Below, piece by piece: positions 6,254-8,465 of a stretch of 8,465 nucleotides of DNA. A program made the translations under genes and the position numbers. Position 1 is the first letter of the stretch; every line of letters starts with the position of its first letter. The DNA comes from an uncultured Sutterella sp. (lineage in GTDB: Bacteria > Pseudomonadota > Gammaproteobacteria > Burkholderiales > Burkholderiaceae_F): contig USCE01000046.1 of the NCBI GenBank assembly GCA_900553105.1, positions 1 through 8,465 of the forward strand. The letters run 5' to 3'. The notes below the pieces were generated by a model. The model saw nothing but the letters and a program-made list of their open reading frames with translations. It had not been told where the DNA came from and did no database searches.

Positions 6254-6850
6254 CTATCGGGTAGAGGGCAAAAGATTATTCGAGCCCTCACGAGGTTCAA
6301 TGATAGTGGTGACACGACTTTTAAGTTCTACTGTTCTTTGCATGTTGTCAAAAATCATGCCGGTGCCGACCGCCTTATCACGACCGCTATAGATGTGAAC
6401 AATATCGTCGGTTTCGAAGCGGTTGGTATCGGTGTCAACATGCATTGTTTGTGTTTCCAGGCGAATGGCTGGGTTAGAGCCAGACGCATCTCGAGAAACA
6501 ATCACATCACCTTCAAAGAAAAATGTTGCACCGGCATCGTCGGTGAATCCGTTTCGGGCTTGAGCGTGTGTAACGGGTTCATTAGGCGAAACTGTGGTCG
6601 CTTGAGGCTGTATCATTGTCATCGAGTCGTCAGAAAAATGCTGAAATTCTTTGGCTCGCAGGCGTGTTTTTGCCACTCCGTTTTCGTCAAAGCTGATGAC
6701 AGTTGCCCCGGTTGCAATAAAGTCAGGCGATTTTTCGCTGGGAACATACCGCAGATTGCCCACGGAAGTTTTCATTGCATACCAATAGCTTGCAGCGATC
6801 AAAAAGACGAGCAAGATGATGGCAATGATGGCGGTTAATCTTTCTCTCAT
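6254..6850 (-). CDS. lptC: LPS export complex inner-membrane anchor LptC
   Basis: LptC is a bitopic inner-membrane protein whose periplasmic beta-jellyroll receives lipopolysaccharide from LptB2FG and passes it to LptA. The 198-residue product (E. coli 191) begins MRERLTAIIA and has one hydrophobic segment at about residues 6-26 followed by a periplasmic domain. Recognisable LptC features are the early YVPSEKSPDFIATGATVISFDE region, the TRLRAKEFQHF strand, FEGDVIVSRD in the middle, and METQTMHVDTDTN-like strands (here LETQTMHVDT) towards the end. Start choice: ATG 6850 gives a normal short cytoplasmic tail. A TTG at 6871 overlapping the kdsC stop would add seven residues and cannot be excluded, because the GAGGA at 6865-6869 is rather far from the ATG. 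Sequence conservation in this family is low, so synteny adds much of the confidence. Confidence 0.9.
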   Translation of the reverse strand: MRERLTAIIAIILLVFLIAASYWYAMKTSVGNLRYVPSEKSPDFIATGATVISFDENGVAKTRLRAKEFQHFSDDSMTMIQPQATTVSPNEPVTHAQARNGFTDDAGATFFFEGDVIVSRDASGSNPAIRLETQTMHVDTDTNRFETDDIVHIYSGRDKAVGTGMIFDNMQRTVELKSRVTTIIEPREGSNNLLPSTR

Positions 6851-6867
6851 AAAATATTTCTCAGTCC

Positions 6868-7419
6868 TCAATAACGATGCTTGGCATCGGGATCAGGATG
6901 TAAGAACATTGTATCGATCGTACGAGCCCATTTGTCTTGGGACTTGAGGATAAATTCGGCGAACTCGCGGACTGCACCTTTGCCGCCGGCAAAGCGACTC
7001 TTGAAATGACTCAATGCAACGATTTCCTCGACAGCGTCGCAAGGACAAGCTGCTAATCCCACTTTTTGGATGACCGCATAATCGGGCAAATCATCACCGA
7101 TATAAGCGATTTCTTCCGCTTTAAGATGACGGTCTTTTAGAAGCTCAGCCAAGCCTTTTACTTTGTCCCGTTGCCCCTGTAAGACACTGGTGATGCCGAG
7201 CTCAGCGGCACGCTTTTGCAGAATTTTTGAGCTTCGTGCCGTCAAGATGGCCACATCAATTCCGTTGGCCAGAAGCATCTTGACGCCCAAGCCGTCTTTA
7301 ACATTAAAGGCTTTAAACAGTTCTGCCTCGTTACCGATATAAATCATGCCATCGGTGAGTACCCCGTCAACGTCGCAAATCAGTAGCTTAATTTGTCGGG
7401 CTTTTTCAGTCAAAGTCAT
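6868..7419 (-). CDS. kdsC: 3-deoxy-D-manno-octulosonate 8-phosphate phosphatase KdsC
   Basis: KdsC hydrolyses Kdo-8-phosphate to Kdo, the sugar linking lipid A to the LPS core. It is a small HAD-superfamily phosphatase without a cap domain that acts as a tetramer in the cytoplasm. Numbering from ATG 7419 (183 residues; E. coli 188), the nucleophile/acid pair is Asp16 and Asp18 in CDVDGVLTDG, motif II is the Thr of AILTARSS, the Lys of QRDKVKGL serves motif III, and the acidic motif IV is YIGDDLPDYAV. The family C-terminal element GGKGAVREF is present. An ideal ribosome site AAGGTGAT at 7426-7433 lies six bases before ATG 7419. A TTG at 7425 overlapping the kdsD stop would add two residues but leaves no space for that site. 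The kdsD stop is two bases upstream of the ATG, so coupling is expected. Confidence 0.96.
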   Translation of the reverse strand: MTLTEKARQIKLLICDVDGVLTDGMIYIGNEAELFKAFNVKDGLGVKMLLANGIDVAILTARSSKILQKRAAELGITSVLQGQRDKVKGLAELLKDRHLKAEEIAYIGDDLPDYAVIQKVGLAACPCDAVEEIVALSHFKSRFAGGKGAVREFAEFILKSQDKWARTIDTMFLHPDPDAKHRY

Positions 7420-7421
7420 TT

Positions 7422-8408
7422 TCAAATCACCTTTGCACTCATCAAGTCGTGTAAATGTAATGCCCCGATCAAGCGCTTATCTTGATCCACAATGAGCAAT
7501 TGATTGCATAGGGATTTGTCCAAAATATGGGCAGCTTCCGCGGCCAAAGCTTCTTTGGCAATCGTTTTGGGGTTGGGCGTCATTACATCGGCGATACACA
7601 CATGGCGGATATCGCCTACACGTTCAATTAAGCGACGCAAGTCACCTTCGGTAAAGATGCCTTTAAGAATATTGTTTTCATCAACGATGGCGGTCATGCC
7701 GATACGCTTAGCCGTGATTTCTCGAATAGCCTCCAATACGGTGGCTTTCGTTGTGACGCTTGGAACAGCTTCGGCCGTGCGCATGATGTCAGCCACATGG
7801 ATAAGAAGTCTGCGACCCAAAGCGCCACCCGGATGAGAGCGGGCAAAGTCATCGGCCGAGAATCCTTTGGCTTGAAGGCATGCAACGGCTAAGGCGTCGG
7901 CCAAGGCTAAAGTTGCCGTTGTGCTTGTTGTCGGAGCAAGACCCAACGGACAAGCCTCCTGACGAACCCCCACATCCAAGTGAATGTCGGCGTAGCGAGC
8001 CAAAGCACTGTCAGGAGCGCTAGTCATGGCAATAAGTTTTGCTCCTTCGCGCTTGATTGTCGGAACAATGGTCAATAACTCACTCGTGGTGCCGGAATTG
8101 GAGATGGCAAGTACGACATCGTCTTTGGTGATCATGCCAAGATCGCCATGAGCGGCTTCGCCGGCATGGACAAAAAAGCTCGGCGTGCCTGTTGAGGCAA
8201 AGGTTGCTGCAACCTTGCAGCCGATGTGACCGCTCTTGCCAACACCGGAGACCACCACGCGGCCTCGGCAATTCAGCAACAATTGCACGGCTTTCAGAAA
8301 ATCGCCGTCAATTGTTTGAGCTAAAAATTCCAACGCTTGGGCTTCCCGCTTCAAAACGGTTTTGGCCAACTCTAGCGTACTTTCATTAATGTTTGCGTGT
8401 TCGTTCAT
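7422..8408 (-). CDS. kdsD: D-arabinose 5-phosphate isomerase KdsD (SIS plus two CBS domains)
   Basis: KdsD interconverts ribulose 5-phosphate and arabinose 5-phosphate, the first committed step towards Kdo. The 328-residue product has exactly the E. coli KdsD length. The SIS domain (about 40-175) shows VSGVGKSGHIG with Lys58, HAGEAAHGDLG, AISNSGTTSE with Glu110, EACPLGLAPT with Glu151, and SHPGGALGR with His192. These correspond, one residue lower, to the E. coli catalytic residues Lys59, Glu111, Glu152 and His193. Two CBS domains follow (about 205-265 and 272-328; ADIMRT and ADVMTP, GIFTEGDLRR, LHLHDLM). The start is ATG 8408. The reading frame stays open into the adapter, giving a false GTG start at 8435 and a spurious nine-residue leader containing YKRQ. 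Only 12 genomic bases upstream of the ATG are present, so the ribosome site and promoter cannot be judged. It is first of the visible operon. Confidence 0.97.
   Translation of the reverse strand: MNEHANINESTLELAKTVLKREAQALEFLAQTIDGDFLKAVQLLLNCRGRVVVSGVGKSGHIGCKVAATFASTGTPSFFVHAGEAAHGDLGMITKDDVVLAISNSGTTSELLTIVPTIKREGAKLIAMTSAPDSALARYADIHLDVGVRQEACPLGLAPTTSTTATLALADALAVACLQAKGFSADDFARSHPGGALGRRLLIHVADIMRTAEAVPSVTTKATVLEAIREITAKRIGMTAIVDENNILKGIFTEGDLRRLIERVGDIRHVCIADVMTPNPKTIAKEALAAEAAHILDKSLCNQLLIVDQDKRLIGALHLHDLMSAKVI
7426..7433 (-). promoter_or_regulatory. Ribosome binding site deciding the kdsC start
   Basis: The minus strand reads AAGGTGAT inside the last codons of kdsD, six bases before ATG 7419. 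This strong match to the 16S rRNA tail rules in ATG 7419 and against the TTG at 7425, which would be only zero to one base away. Confidence 0.7.
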
Positions 8409-8420
8409 AACAAAATATTC

Positions 8421-8465
8421 CTGTCTCTTATACACATCTCCGAGCCCACGAGACCGGAGCCTATC
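8421..8465. other. Untrimmed Illumina Nextera adapter (Tn5 mosaic end plus i7 arm)
   Basis: Bases 8421-8439 read CTGTCTCTTATACACATCT, the 19-bp Tn5 mosaic end used in tagmentation libraries. Bases 8440-8454 (CCGAGCCCACGAGAC) are the Nextera read-2/i7 arm. The next eight bases CGGAGCCT (8455-8462) match, from memory, Nextera XT index N720, and the final ATC begins the constant sequence before the flow-cell primer. The order of elements is that of a read running through its insert into the adapter. Genomic sequence therefore ends at 8420. Confidence 0.97.

Noticed and set aside
6248..6838. Long plus-strand open frame (196 codons) opposite lptC, Cys- and His-containing
   Set aside because: It lies almost exactly antisense to lptC, resembles no family I know, has no convincing ribosome site, and reflects stop-codon avoidance on the complementary strand of a real gene.
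8409..8422. AGGA at 8419-8422 as the kdsD ribosome binding site
   Set aside because: Two of its four bases come from the Tn5 adapter, so the match is artificial; the true upstream sequence is not in the window.
1..8465. CRISPR arrays, tRNA/rRNA genes, insertion sequences, phage or toxin-antitoxin genes
   Set aside because: I found no spaced direct repeats, RNA gene signatures, transposase motifs or other accessory genes; the window is a compact housekeeping locus.

Overview
This window looks like the chromosome of a Betaproteobacterium. The gene content is a Gram-negative envelope locus (kdsD-kdsC-lptC-lptA-lptB) joined to ptsN and rapZ, followed by mutY, a secreted TPR protein and lolB, an order familiar from Burkholderiales. 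Base composition appears moderate rather than the high GC of Burkholderia or Bordetella. A gut Sutterellaceae-type organism (Parasutterella-like) would fit, but that is a low-confidence inference from composition and gene order only.

Layout from right to left on the minus strand: an apparent operon of seven genes, kdsD (7422-8408), kdsC (6868-7419), lptC (6254-6850), lptA (5724-6245), lptB (4889-5701), ptsN (4260-4868) and rapZ (3300-4196). Its promoter lies beyond the right edge. On the plus strand mutY (2263-3312) converges on rapZ, and the two coding regions overlap by 13 bp at their 3' ends. Diverging from mutY across a gap of about 100 bp is a minus-strand pair: a large TPR protein (443-2158) and lolB (427 to the left edge, truncated). 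The mutY/TPR gap carries a perfect TATAAT box and an inverted repeat. No stretch over 300 bases lacks a gene; the largest gap is 2159-2262.

How the genes work together: KdsD and KdsC supply Kdo for lipopolysaccharide. LptC, LptA and LptB are the inner-membrane anchor, periplasmic bridge and ATPase of the LPS export machine. LolB inserts lipoproteins, including the LPS translocon partner LptE, into the outer membrane. PtsN (EIIA-Ntr) and RapZ belong to the nitrogen-PTS/cell-envelope regulatory group. MutY repairs A opposite 8-oxoG.

The last 45 bases (8421-8465) are not genomic. They match an Illumina Nextera i7 adapter (Tn5 mosaic end, adapter arm and probable index). The sequence is therefore a contig end with untrimmed adapter, and any kdsD start placed upstream of 8408 is artificial.

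I see no previously undescribed system. The points most worth a second look are the adapter, the absence of rpoN, hpf, hprK and mutM from a normally conserved gene order, an acidic C-terminal tail on PtsN, and a one-residue deletion in the MutY iron-sulfur loop.
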